A DNA stretch of 64,000 nucleotides from JBBPZA01 sp963797015 (GTDB taxonomy: Bacteria > Actinomycetota > Thermoleophilia > Solirubrobacterales > Solirubrobacteraceae). The position numbers and the translations under genes are program-made. The notes beneath the pieces were generated by a model. The model searched no databases. It saw only the letters and a list, made by a program, of their open reading frames with translations, and was not told the DNA's origin. Location: contig CAWCNV010000001.1 in assembly GCA_963797015.1 (NCBI GenBank), forward strand, positions 186,001-250,000. Direction: 5' to 3'. Within the stretch, counting starts at the first letter, position 1. The number at the start of each line of letters is the position of its first letter. Below are positions 32,794 through 41,258 of the stretch, piece after piece.

Positions 32794-34116
32794 TTGGCGC
32801 GTTCGAGCCGCAAGCCCAGCAGGGCTCCCAGGCCCCGTGAGGCTCCCGCGCCCCGGAAGGCCGCCGCCCGCAAGACCCGGAGCTCCCGCAAGACCCCCAC
32901 CCGCCGCAAGGCCACCGTGCCCCGGCCGCTGGAGCACCGCATCCTCCTCACCGCGACCCTCTGCCTGCTCGCCGGCGGCGCGGTGATGGTCTACAGCGCC
33001 TCGTCGGCGCGCGAGCTGCTCGGCTCGGGCGGCGATGGGACCGGCTTCCTGCTGCGCTACGTCGGCTACGGCGCCGTCGGGCTGCTGGCCATGCACCTGC
33101 TGACGCGGGTCCCGCTCGACGTGGTCCGGCGTGCGACGCCGCTTCTGCTCGTGGCCTCGTTCGTGCTCGTGGCGGCGACGCGGGTGCCGGGCTTCGGGGT
33201 GGCGGTGAACGGCGGTCACCGCTGGCTGGGTGCGGGCCCGCTGGTCTTCCAGCCCTCCGAGCTCATGAAGCTCGCGCTCGTCCTGTACGCCGTGCGGCTG
33301 CTCGCCGCCAACCCGCGCTGCGTGTACTCGCTGCGGGAGCTGGCCACTCCGCTGCTGCTGGTCGTCGCGAGCGCGTGCGTGCTGGTCGCGATGCAGCCCG
33401 ACCTGGGCACGGCGCTCGTGATCGGCTTCGCGATCACCACGCTGCTGGTCGTCGCAGGGCTGCCGCTGCGCACGCTCGGACGGCTCGCGCTCATCGTCGG
33501 CTTCCTCGTCGTGGTCTTCGCCCTGCTCGAGCCCTACCGGCGGGCGCGGCTCACCGCGTTCCTGCACCCGTGGTCCGATGCCAGCGGGGCGGGATTCCAG
33601 TCGGTCCAGGGCCAGATCGCGGTCGGCTCGGGCGGCGTCCTCGGGGTCGGGCTCGGGCAGTCGGTCCAGAAGGTCTTCTACCTGCCCGAGGCGCACACCG
33701 ACTTCATACTCGCGGTGCTGGGAGAGGAGCTCGGGCTGAGCGGGATCCTCGGCCTGCTGATCCTCTACGGGATGGTCGCCTACGCCGGTCTGCGCACCGC
33801 CAAAGCCGCGGCCGGTGCCTACGCGAAGCTGCTGGCCGCCGGCCTCACCTCGCTGATCGCGTGCCAGGCGCTGCTCAACGTGTTCACCGTCCTCGGCCTC
33901 GCCCCGCTGACCGGCGTTCCGCTGCCGTTCATCTCCTACGGCTCCTCCAACCTGCTCGTGATGCTGGCGGCCGTCGGCCTGCTGCTCAACGTCGCGCGCG
34001 GAGGGCGGCTGGCGGCCAGCCGGCCGCGGGGCCGCGGGCGGACCGTCCTGCGCGCCGTGGCGGGCAGCGGGACCCGCCGCACCGGCACCACGCGGCGGCG
34101 GCACGCCGCGGGCTGA
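32794..34116 (+). CDS. ftsW: Lipid II polymerase of the divisome (SEDS family)
   Basis: FtsW polymerises glycan strands with FtsI. A 45-residue Arg/Lys/Pro-rich cytoplasmic tail precedes ten membrane helices. SEDS motifs: VMVYSASSA, VNGGHRWLGAGPLVFQPSEL-MKLALVLY, VAMQPDLGTALVI, PWSDASGAGFQSVQGQIAVG-SGG, LPEAHTDFILAVLGEELG and LPFISYGSSNLLVMLAAVGLLLN. A TTG start (32794) is inferred from the open frame and position; no better start precedes the first helix. The C-terminus is Arg-rich. Its stop codon lies in the first unit of a 51-bp tandem repeat. Confidence 0.94.
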   Translation: MARSSRKPSRAPRPREAPAPRKAAARKTRSSRKTPTRRKATVPRPLEHRILLTATLCLLAGGAVMVYSASSARELLGSGGDGTGFLLRYVGYGAVGLLAMHLLTRVPLDVVRRATPLLLVASFVLVAATRVPGFGVAVNGGHRWLGAGPLVFQPSELMKLALVLYAVRLLAANPRCVYSLRELATPLLLVVASACVLVAMQPDLGTALVIGFAITTLLVVAGLPLRTLGRLALIVGFLVVVFALLEPYRRARLTAFLHPWSDASGAGFQSVQGQIAVGSGGVLGVGLGQSVQKVFYLPEAHTDFILAVLGEELGLSGILGLLILYGMVAYAGLRTAKAAAGAYAKLLAAGLTSLIACQALLNVFTVLGLAPLTGVPLPFISYGSSNLLVMLAAVGLLLNVARGGRLAASRPRGRGRTVLRAVAGSGTRRTGTTRRRHAAG

Positions 34117-34228
34117 GGCGGTCGCGGCGGGCGCCGGCCCCCGACGCCGGTGGCGCCCGCGGGCTGAGGCGGTCGCGGCGGGCGCCGGCCCCGCACGCCG
34201 GTGGCGCGTGCGGGCTGAGGCGGTCGCT
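34110..34228 (+). repeat. 51-bp tandem repeat at the end of ftsW
   Basis: Units start at 34110, 34161 and 34212 (period 51); the third is partial. Each begins GGGCTGAGGCGGTCGC, so the ftsW TGA (34114-34116) is copied in frame in every unit. The repeats separate ftsW from murG, with about 55 bp of unique sequence after them. They look like replication-slippage copies of the gene end rather than an operator, but a stable GC-rich RNA stem is possible. Confidence 0.75.
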
Positions 34229-34283
34229 CGGCCCGGGCGAGCAAGCAGCTCCGGCCTCGGCTGCCTCTAGGGTTGCGCCTCCG

Positions 34284-35348
34284 ATGGCCACGCGGATCGT
34301 CATCGCCGCGGGGGGAACCGCGGGGCACGTCGTGCCGGCCCTGTGCGTGGCCGATGCGCTGCGCGAGCGTGGCGCCGAGGTCGTATGGGTGGGCGGCGAG
34401 CGCGCGGAGGCGGAGCTCGTCCCGGCCGCCGGCTACGAGCTGCGCTCGATCCGCGTCAGGGGGCTGAGCCGAACGGACCCGCGCGCCGCTGCCGCTGCGA
34501 GCGCCCTCGCTGCACGCGCCCTTGTCGCGTCCACCTCGATCCTGCGCGAGCTTCGCCCCGCGGCGGTCCTCGGCGGCGGCGGTTACGTCTCCGGCCCGGT
34601 CGGGCTCGCGGCCGTAGCCCTGCGCGTGCCGCTCGTCCTCGCCGAGGCGGACAGCCATCTGGGCATCGCGAACCGAGCCCTCGCCCCCTTCGCCCGCCGC
34701 GTGTGCCTCGCCTTCCCGATCCCAGGGCGCGACGGCCGCCGCTACCGCGTCACCGGGCGGCCCGTGCCGCTCCCGGCCACCGACCTCGCCGGCGCGCGGC
34801 GGCGGCTCGGGATCGGCGAGGGGGAGGACTGCGTCTGCGTGTTCGGCGGCTCGCTGGGCGCGCGCTCCATCAATGAGGCGGCCGTCGCCGGGCTCGGCGA
34901 CGCGCCCTTCCGCGTGCTGCACATAGCGGGCGCGCGCGACTTCGCCGATCTCCGCGACCGGCCGCTCGGGCCGCGCTACGACCTGCGTGAGTACCTTCCC
35001 ATCGCGCAGTTCCGCGAGGCGCTGGCGGCCTGCGACCTCGCCGTCTCCCGCGCCGGCGGATCGATCTTCGAGATCGCCGCCCACGGGCGGCCCGCGATCC
35101 TCGTGCCCTATCCCCACGCCACCGGCGACCACCAGACGACCAACGCGCGCTGGATGGCCGACGCCGGCGCGGCCGTCGTGATCCCCGACGCCGAGCTCGA
35201 CGGTCCCCACCTCGCGCGCGAGGTCGGCGCACTGCTGGCCGATCGCGGCCGCCTGGCGTCGATGGCGCGCGCCTCGGCCGAGCTGGCCCGCCCGGACGCG
35301 GCCCGCGAGGTCGCCGAGGAGGTGCTCGCCGCGGCCGGGGAGGGCTGA
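34284..35348 (+). CDS. murG: UDP-GlcNAc:lipid I N-acetylglucosaminyltransferase
   Basis: MurG converts lipid I to lipid II at the inner membrane face. Seen: VIAAGGTAGHVVPALCVADAL (the GGTxGHxxPA loop), VWVGGERAEAELVPAAGYEL, VLGGGGYVSGPVGLAAVAL, VFGGSLGARSINEA, VSRAGGSIFEIAAHGRPAIL-VPYPHATGDHQTTNARWM. Length 354 fits. ATG 34284 has TAGGGT at 34268-34273, ten bases upstream, and no Shine-Dalgarno sequence, so an internal start of transcription with a very short leader is possible. The position after ftsW is the classic dcw order. Confidence 0.95.
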   Translation: MATRIVIAAGGTAGHVVPALCVADALRERGAEVVWVGGERAEAELVPAAGYELRSIRVRGLSRTDPRAAAAASALAARALVASTSILRELRPAAVLGGGGYVSGPVGLAAVALRVPLVLAEADSHLGIANRALAPFARRVCLAFPIPGRDGRRYRVTGRPVPLPATDLAGARRRLGIGEGEDCVCVFGGSLGARSINEAAVAGLGDAPFRVLHIAGARDFADLRDRPLGPRYDLREYLPIAQFREALAACDLAVSRAGGSIFEIAAHGRPAILVPYPHATGDHQTTNARWMADAGAAVVIPDAELDGPHLAREVGALLADRGRLASMARASAELARPDAAREVAEEVLAAAGEG

Positions 35349-35356
35349 AGGCCGGC

Positions 35357-35854
35357 CTACCCCTCTCCCTCGCCGACCAGCCGCTCCACCAGGAGGACGT
35401 CGCGCCACGTCCCGTCGAGGCGGCCGTGGCGGTGGAAGGTGCCGACGTCGCGGTAGCCGAGCGCATGGAAGAGCGCGATGCTCGCGTCGTTGTCGGGGAA
35501 CAGCAGGCCGATCACCTTCCACAGGCCGCGCGCTCCCGCCTCGGCGTGCAGGTGCTCCATCAGCGCCCTGCCGGCGCCACGGCCGCGTGCCGCGCGCGCG
35601 ACGTACACCGACGCCTCGGTGACGCCCGCGTAGCAGTCGCGGTCGCTGTAGTGGCCCAACCGGGCCCAGCCCAGCAGCTCCTCGCGCTCGGCCGCGACCA
35701 GCACGGGCCGCGTCGGCTCGCCGTCGATCCACGGGGCGACGTCGGAGGCGCGCTGGGGGCGGGTCTCGAAGGTCGCGCGGCGGTCCTCGATGCCCTCGTT
35801 GTAGATGGCGGCGATCGCCGCGGCGTCGTCGGGCCTGGCGGCGCGTATCTGCAC
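35357..35854 (-). CDS. GNAT N-acetyltransferase, phosphinothricin-acetyltransferase-like
   Basis: Signature of the PAT/Bar branch of GNAT enzymes: IRAARPDDAAAIAAIYNEGI followed by EDRRATFETRP, then VYVARAARGRGAGRALMEHL (acetyl-CoA-binding R/Q-x-x-G-x-G/A), IGLLFPDNDASIALFHALGY and a final HGRLDGTWRDVLLVER. GTG 35854 gives 165 residues; the longer frame upstream crosses into murC and is Arg-rich. It lies on the opposite strand inside the dcw cluster, convergent with murG (8 bp apart) and divergent from murC (20 bp apart). The substrate is unknown; such enzymes acetylate glutamate analogues or amino acids. Confidence 0.88.
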   Translation of the reverse strand: MQIRAARPDDAAAIAAIYNEGIEDRRATFETRPQRASDVAPWIDGEPTRPVLVAAEREELLGWARLGHYSDRDCYAGVTEASVYVARAARGRGAGRALMEHLHAEAGARGLWKVIGLLFPDNDASIALFHALGYRDVGTFHRHGRLDGTWRDVLLVERLVGEGEG

Positions 35855-35874
35855 GGCTTCATAGGGTGCCGCAC

Positions 35875-37203
35875 ATGGACGGCGATCGGCCCTGGGCGGG
35901 ACGGCGGCTGCACTTGCTCGGGATCGGCGGCGCCGGGATGAGCGGCCTGGCGCTGCTGGCGCACGCACTCGGCGCGGAGGTCACGGGCTCAGACCAGGCG
36001 GAGTCGACGTATCTCGCGCGCGTGCGGGACGCCGGCATCGCGGTCGCCGTCGGGCACGACGCCGCCAACCTGCCGCCGGGCGACGGGCTCGAGATCGTCT
36101 ACTCCACGGCGGTGCCGGCCGACAACCCCGAGCGCGAGGCGGCGCGCGAGCGCGGGCTGCCCGAGCTGCATCGCTCGGCGCTGCTGGGCGAGATCAGCGC
36201 GCTGCGGCCGACGATCGCGGTAGCCGGCACCCACGGCAAGACGACCACCGCCAGCATGGCGGTCCACGCGATGCGCGGTGCGGGCATGGACCCCGCCTAC
36301 CTGGTGGGCGGCGAGCTGCGCTCGACCGGATCGAACGCCGGGTGGGGGAGCGGGGAGTGGCTGGTGGTGGAGGCCGACGAGTCCGATCGCTCGATGCTCG
36401 CCTTGCGCCGGGACGTCGCCGTGCTCACCAACGTCGAGCTCGACCACCACACCACCTTCGGCTCGCACGTGGAGCTCGAGCAGGCGTTCCGGGCCTTCCT
36501 CGCACCAGCGGAGCAGGCCGTCGTGTGGGACCGCCCTGCGCTGCTGGCCCTTCGCGACGGCCCGGCGGTGGCCTTCGACGCGACCGAGGTCGATCTGCAC
36601 GCCGGCGGATCTCGCCTGGAATGGCGCGGGACGGAGGTCGCGCTCGCCGTGCCGGGACACCACAACGCGCTCAACGCCGTCGCGGCGCTCGAGGCGTCCC
36701 GGCTCGCCGGCGCCGACCCGGCGCGCGCGGCCGCGGCGCTGGCCGACTTCCGCGGCGCGGCCCGGCGCTTCGATCGCCTCGGTGCGACCGAAGCGGGCGC
36801 CGAGGTCTACGACGACTACGCCCACCATCCCACCGAGGTGCGCGCGACGCTCGAGGCCGCCCGTACGCTGCAGCCACGGCGCGTGATCGCGGTCTTCCAG
36901 CCTCATCTGTACTCGCGGACCGCCGCGCTGGCCGCCGAGTTCGGCCGCGCGCTCGCGCTCGCCGACCTCGCGGTCGTGCTCGAGGTCTACCGGGCGCGCG
37001 AGCGCCCCGAGGACTACCCGGGCGTCTCGGGCCGGCTCGTGGCCGAGGCCGCCGCCGACGCCGCCCCGGGCCGCACCGTGGCCTGGATGCCGGGCTTCGA
37101 CGAGGCCGAGACCTACCTGCGCGGCGTCCTCCGCGAGGGCGACCTGTGCCTGGTCATCGGAGCGGGCGACGTGGACGCGCTCGGCCGCAGGCTCGTGGAG
37201 TAG
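35875..37203 (+). CDS. murC: UDP-MurNAc-L-alanine ligase
   Basis: MurC adds L-Ala to UDP-MurNAc. Seen: LHLLGIGGAGMSGLALLAHA, VTGSDQAES, IVYSTAVPADNPE, the P-loop AVAGTHGKTTTASM, VVEADESDRSML, LTNVELDHHTTF, VPGHHNALNAVAAL, ARRFDRLG, YDDYAHHPTEVRATLEAAR and FQPHLYSRTAALAAEFGRAL. Length 442 is normal. I chose ATG 35875 because TAGGGT (35862-35867) ends seven bases before it, as in leaderless promoters; a GTG at 35866 overlaps that hexamer. Transcription starting here is consistent with the GNAT gene breaking the operon upstream. Confidence 0.95.
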   Translation: MDGDRPWAGRRLHLLGIGGAGMSGLALLAHALGAEVTGSDQAESTYLARVRDAGIAVAVGHDAANLPPGDGLEIVYSTAVPADNPEREAARERGLPELHRSALLGEISALRPTIAVAGTHGKTTTASMAVHAMRGAGMDPAYLVGGELRSTGSNAGWGSGEWLVVEADESDRSMLALRRDVAVLTNVELDHHTTFGSHVELEQAFRAFLAPAEQAVVWDRPALLALRDGPAVAFDATEVDLHAGGSRLEWRGTEVALAVPGHHNALNAVAALEASRLAGADPARAAAALADFRGAARRFDRLGATEAGAEVYDDYAHHPTEVRATLEAARTLQPRRVIAVFQPHLYSRTAALAAEFGRALALADLAVVLEVYRARERPEDYPGVSGRLVAEAAADAAPGRTVAWMPGFDEAETYLRGVLREGDLCLVIGAGDVDALGRRLVE

Positions 37204-37234
37204 GGAAGCCGCCCCCCAGCGCGAATCACGGAGC

Positions 37235-38169
37235 ATGGCGACGGCTCGTCGTGGGACCGCTCGGGAGCAGGCGACCCGCCCCCGAGCGAGGGCCTGGAGG
37301 GTGGGGCTTCCGGCGGCCGCGTACGCATCGCCTTCGCCGCGCTACTGGCCTGCGGCCTGCTCGCCGGCGGCTTCCTGCTCGTACGCGACTCGTCGCTGTT
37401 CGCGGTCCGCAACGTCACGGTGAGGGGCGCCACGGGCCCGAGCGCGCCTCGCATGGCCACGGCGCTCGAGGCGGCCGCCCGCGGGATGACGACGCTCCAC
37501 CTCGATCGCGGGACCCTGCGGCGCTCGCTCTCGACCTTCCCGCAGGTACGGGACATCCGCGCCACCCGCGTCGGCCGCAACGGGCTGCGCGTCCAGGTGA
37601 TCGAGTATTCGCCGGTCGGTGCCGTGTCCTACGCGGGCCAGCGCGTCCCGGTGGCCGGCGACGGAACGTTGCTGCGCGGCGTCCCGGCCGCGCCCGGGCT
37701 GGCGACGATCCCGGTGCGGAGCCCGGCGGCCGGCCGCCGGCTGGAGGACCGCGCGGGGGTGATCGCCCTGCGGACCGTCGACGCGGCGCCGCCCGCGCTG
37801 CGGGCGCGCATCGCCCAGGCCGCGGCCGGCGCGCGCGGCGCGACGGTCAGCCTGCGCGACGGCCCGCAGATCTACTTCGGCGCCCCCGAGCGGCTGGGCG
37901 CCAAGTGGGCGGCAACAATCGCCGTGCTGGCCGACGAGGGCTCCCGCGGCGCGCGCTACATCGACGTCCGGACCCCCGAGCGGCCGGCGGCCGGCGGCTT
38001 CCCGGCCGGCTCGGACCCGACCCTCGCCCCCACGGTCGACTTCGCCGCCCCCCAGGCGGACGGCACGACCGATCCGACGGCCCAGACCGACTCCAGCGGC
38101 TCCCAAGCAGGCGACGGAGGGGGAGATTCAGCTGCTACCGGCACAGATTCAAGCTCAACTGGAGGCTGA
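37235..38169 (+). CDS. ftsQ: FtsQ-like division protein, apparent frameshift near the N-terminus
   Basis: From about 37312 the frame reads RVRIAFAALLACGLLAGGFL (membrane helix), then a POTRA domain (FAVRNVTVRGATGPSAPRMA ... LSTFPQVRDIRATRVGRNGL) and a beta domain, ending in a Ser/Thr/Asp-rich tail at 38169. That frame has no ATG, GTG or TTG codon before the helix; its first GTG (37420) would cut off the membrane anchor. The only reasonable start, ATG 37235 (MATARRGTAREQATRPRARA), is in another frame and would need a shift near 37300-37312. So there is a sequencing error, a frameshift mutation, or a rare CTG start (37294). FtsQ recruits FtsB/FtsL. Context between murC and ftsZ supports the name. 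Confidence 0.75.
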
Positions 38170-38175
38170 GACAAA

Positions 38176-38194
38176 GCTCAACCCACAGTTGAGC
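38176..38194 (+). terminator. Hairpin after ftsQ
   Basis: A perfect 7-bp stem, GCTCAAC-ccaca-GTTGAGC, starts six bases after the ftsQ stop. No T-run follows, so an intrinsic terminator is uncertain; mRNA end protection or a protein site are alternatives. It lies in the 184-bp gap before ftsZ. Confidence 0.35.
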
Positions 38195-38258
38195 CATCTC
38201 TGAGGCGCTGGTCGAGACTTCCCCGATCTGCAACCCTTGTTGCGAGACGTCCGGGGCG

Positions 38259-38288
38259 TTGACAACTCCCGCCGGCCATGCCTACCGT
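38259..38288 (+). promoter_or_regulatory. ftsZ promoter
   Basis: A consensus -35 TTGACA (38259-38264), an 18-bp spacer and TACCGT (38283-38288). The ftsZ ATG is 65 bp downstream, so the mRNA would have a leader of about 58 nt. It is the best sigma-A-like promoter seen in the window and allows ftsZ to be transcribed apart from the mur genes. Confidence 0.65.
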
Positions 38289-38353
38289 GAAAGACGGGAG
38301 GTTGTGGTCCGCGCCCGAACCCTCAACCCTAACTTCAGGCTCGGCTCGGAACA

Positions 38354-39436
38354 ATGAACAGCGGTAGCTACCTCGCAGTCATCAAGGTCGTCGGTGTCGG
38401 CGGCGGCGGAACCAATGCGGTCAACCGCATGGTCGACGCAGGCCTGCGCGGAGTCGAGTTCATCGCGGTGAACACCGACGCCCAGGCGCTCCAGATGTCG
38501 GACGCCGACGTCAAGCTCAACATCGGCCACGAGCTCACCAAGGGCCTGGGCGCCGGGGCGAACCCGGACGTCGGCCACGGCGCGGCGGCCGAGTCGCGCG
38601 ACGAGATCAAGGAGGCGCTCAAGGGCGCGGACATGGTCTTCGTCACCGCCGGCGAAGGCGGCGGCACGGGCACCGGCGCGGCGCCGATCATCGCCGAGAT
38701 CGCCAAGCAGGAGATCGGCGCCCTGACCGTCGGGGTGGTCACGCGCCCGTTCGAGTTCGAGGGCTCGCAGCGCTCCAAGCAGGCCGCCGAGGGGATCCAG
38801 GGCCTGCGCGAGCAGGTCGACACGCTGATCGTGATCCCCAACGAGAAGCTGCTGGCGATGGTCGAGCGCCGCACGTCGATCCTCGACGCCTTCCGTGAGG
38901 CCGACAACGTCCTGCGCCAGGGGGTCCAGGGGATCACCGACCTGATCACGATCCCCGGCCTCATCAACCTGGACTTCGCCGACGTGCGGGCGATCATGCA
39001 CGACGCCGGCACCGCGCTGATGGGCATCGGCGAGGAGAGCGGCGAGAACCGCGCGACCGAGGCGGCCAAGCAGGCGATCAGCTCGCCGCTGCTCGAATCC
39101 TCGGTCGAGGGCGCCACCGGCATCCTGCTGAACATCACCGGGCCGCGCGACCTCGGGCTCTTCGAGGTCAACGAGGCCGCCGAGATCATCGCCAGCGCCT
39201 CCGACGCCAACTCCAACATCATCTTCGGCTCGGTCATCGACGAGTCGCTCAACGACGACGTGCGCGTGACGGTCATCGCGACCGGCTTCGACACCGGCCG
39301 CGGCGTGACACGGCCGCCCCGCCGGCGCCGCGGCGAGCCGCCCGACCGCAACCCGACGATCGACGAGCGCCAGCGGTCCTCGCTCGAGATCCGCGACGAC
39401 GAGATCGACATCCCCGCCTTCCTGCGGGACGAGTAG
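38354..39436 (+). CDS. ftsZ: Cell division GTPase FtsZ
   Basis: FtsZ is the tubulin-like GTPase that forms the Z ring. Seen: IKVVGVGGGGTNAVNRMVDA, the tubulin signature GGGTGTGAAPI, NTDAQAL, VTRPFEFEGSQRS, the T7 loop NLDFADVRAIMHDAGTALMG and IGSG-equivalent segments. A short linker ends in the conserved C-terminal peptide DIPAFLRDE, which binds partners such as SepF. FtsA is absent from the cluster, as in Actinobacteria. Length 360. The gene has its own promoter and is convergent with a lipoprotein gene nine bases away. Confidence 0.97.
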   Translation: MNSGSYLAVIKVVGVGGGGTNAVNRMVDAGLRGVEFIAVNTDAQALQMSDADVKLNIGHELTKGLGAGANPDVGHGAAAESRDEIKEALKGADMVFVTAGEGGGTGTGAAPIIAEIAKQEIGALTVGVVTRPFEFEGSQRSKQAAEGIQGLREQVDTLIVIPNEKLLAMVERRTSILDAFREADNVLRQGVQGITDLITIPGLINLDFADVRAIMHDAGTALMGIGEESGENRATEAAKQAISSPLLESSVEGATGILLNITGPRDLGLFEVNEAAEIIASASDANSNIIFGSVIDESLNDDVRVTVIATGFDTGRGVTRPPRRRRGEPPDRNPTIDERQRSSLEIRDDEIDIPAFLRDE

Positions 39437-39445
39437 CGCTCCCCC

Positions 39446-40081
39446 CTAACGCTTGCGCCAGCGCCACGAGCGCAGGATGCGCTTGAAATCGTCGCGCGCG
39501 AGCTTGGTGCCCTTGGGGGACCCGCTCATGCGGATCACGTAGAGGCGCCCGTTGTGGAAGGTCAGCACCGCTGACTGGCTCAGCGTGGTGTCGTTGGGCT
39601 TGGTCGATGTTCTGCCCGCTGGCGTCTCGGTGCTCGTCTCCGGCGCTGAGACCTTGCGCCGCGAGTCGAGCCCGACGGCCTGCTCGCCACCGACGTCCGG
39701 GGCGGAAACCTGCTTGATGTCCTTGAACCCCTGCGATTCGAACTGGGCCTGGAAGACCGTCTGCGCCTGTTGCAAGTCGCTCACGTTCTTGACCGGCGGG
39801 AGCGCGACGGTCGCCGTCGCGAGCGGCGACCCCTCCGAGTCGAGCTCGGAGACGAGCGCATCGATCTTCTTGGGCGGCTTCACCTTCACCCAACCCGCCG
39901 GAGCGACGAAGGTGTAGCCCTTGCCGCGCACCTTGACCGGCTTGTCCGGCTGCCGCTTCGGAGTCACCGGCGCGGCGCCCGGCGCCGCGTCCGAACCGGA
40001 GTCGTAGCCGCAGCCGGCCAGCGCCAGCGCGGCGGCACAACTGAGCGCCGTGAGCGCGCGGACCCTCACCCGCCTCAGCAT
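39446..40081 (-). CDS. Lipoprotein with PsbP-like domain
   Basis: A lipoprotein signal (ALTALSCAAALALAGC, Cys24) is followed by a Pro/Ala-rich spacer and a compact domain opening GKGYTFVAPAGWVKVKPPKK, a pattern seen in PsbP/DUF1795-type folds, then VFQAQFESQGFKDIKQVSAP, HNGRLYVIRMSGSPKG and a very basic C-terminus (RSWRWRKR). Function unknown. ATG 40081 is the start. It faces ftsZ and is divergent from gcvT, so it belongs to neither operon. Confidence 0.78.
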   Translation of the reverse strand: MLRRVRVRALTALSCAAALALAGCGYDSGSDAAPGAAPVTPKRQPDKPVKVRGKGYTFVAPAGWVKVKPPKKIDALVSELDSEGSPLATATVALPPVKNVSDLQQAQTVFQAQFESQGFKDIKQVSAPDVGGEQAVGLDSRRKVSAPETSTETPAGRTSTKPNDTTLSQSAVLTFHNGRLYVIRMSGSPKGTKLARDDFKRILRSWRWRKR

Positions 40082-40134
40082 GACAGAGAGGCCTGTCGGG
40101 CCGCCGCAGGCCGCTGCTAGGGTGCCCCGCCTAC

Positions 40135-41211
40135 GTGTCCGGGGCCGATGCCACGTTGAAGCGGACGCCGCTCTACGACCGGCATCGCGAGGCCGGAGCG
40201 CGGCTCGTCGACTTCGCGGGTTGGGAGATGCCGGTGCAGTACGAGGGCATCCGCCCCGAGCACGACGCCGTGCGCGGCAAGGCAGGCGTCTTCGACGTCT
40301 CCCACATGGGCGAGGTCGAGACCAGCGGCCCTGAGGCGCTCGAGCTCCTGCAGCGCCTGCTCTCCAACGACGTGAGCCGGATCGAGGTCGGCGGAGCGCA
40401 GTACAGCGTCCTCTGCCGCGAGGACGGCGGCGTGCTCGACGACCTCATCACGTACCGCCTCGGCGAGGACCGCTTCCTCACCGTGACCAACGCCTCCAAC
40501 CACGACAAGGACTTCGGCTGGATGTCCTACCAGGGCGCGTCGTTCGACGCCGAGGTGGCCGATCGAGCCGCCGACTACGCGATGCTGGCCGTCCAGGGCC
40601 CGACGGCACGCGAGATCGTCCAGACGCTCGCCGACGCGCCGCTGCCCGAGCGCATGCGGGCCGCGCGGCGCATCATCGACGGCGCGCCGGCGATCGTGTG
40701 CGGGACGGGCTACACCGGGGAGGACGGGGTCGAGCTGCTGCTGGACCCCGAGCACGCGGCCCGGGTGTGGGACCGGCTGCTCAACGCCGGCGCCGTGCCC
40801 GCCGGTCTGGCCGCGCGCGACACGCTGCGCACCGAGGTCTGCTTTCCCCTCTACGGCAACGATCTCTCGGAGGAGCGCGGCCCGATCGAGGCCAGCCTGG
40901 GGTGGTGCTGCAGGGAGGACACCGGCTTCATCGGCGCCGACGCCGTCCGCGCCGTGCGCGAGGCGGGGCCGCATGAGAGGCTGGCCCCGTTCCTCATCGA
41001 GGGTTCGGGCATCGCGCGCCAGGGCAACCCCGTTGTCGGCGGCGGCGAGGTGACCAGCGGCACGCTCTCGCCCAGCCTGGGACGCGGGATCGGGATGGCC
41101 TACCTGCCCGCCGCGAAGGCCGCGCCCGGTACCGCGTTCGAGATCGACGTCCGCGGCCGCACGCGCGCGGCCACCGTCGGCGAGAAGCCGCTGTACAGGC
41201 GCCCCCAGTAA
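40135..41211 (+). CDS. gcvT: Aminomethyltransferase (glycine cleavage T protein)
   Basis: The T protein transfers the aminomethyl carbon from lipoyl-H protein to tetrahydrofolate. Seen: TPLYDRHREAGARLVDFAGW, MPVQYEGIRPEHDAVR, GVFDVSHMGE, LLSNDVSRI, VLDDLITYRL, VTNASNHDKD, GYTGEDGVELLL, GLAARDTLRTEVCFPLYGND-L and a C-terminal barrel domain. GTG 40135 has TAGGGT (40118-40123) 11 bases upstream. It is the first gene of gcvT-gcvH-gcvPA-gcvPB. No glycine riboswitch fits in the 53-bp gap upstream. Confidence 0.95.
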   Translation: MSGADATLKRTPLYDRHREAGARLVDFAGWEMPVQYEGIRPEHDAVRGKAGVFDVSHMGEVETSGPEALELLQRLLSNDVSRIEVGGAQYSVLCREDGGVLDDLITYRLGEDRFLTVTNASNHDKDFGWMSYQGASFDAEVADRAADYAMLAVQGPTAREIVQTLADAPLPERMRAARRIIDGAPAIVCGTGYTGEDGVELLLDPEHAARVWDRLLNAGAVPAGLAARDTLRTEVCFPLYGNDLSEERGPIEASLGWCCREDTGFIGADAVRAVREAGPHERLAPFLIEGSGIARQGNPVVGGGEVTSGTLSPSLGRGIGMAYLPAAKAAPGTAFEIDVRGRTRAATVGEKPLYRRPQ

Positions 41212-41258
41212 CGTCACTGGCTTGCACGCCCGCCACGAGTAGGAGCCGCCACCAGCCC

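Noticed and set aside
37290..37320. Programmed ribosomal frameshift in ftsQ
   Set aside because: No slippery heptamer or downstream pseudoknot was recognised; sequence error or indel is more likely.
40082..40134. Glycine riboswitch before gcvT
   Set aside because: The gap to the divergent gene is only 53 bp and no glycine aptamer core is visible.
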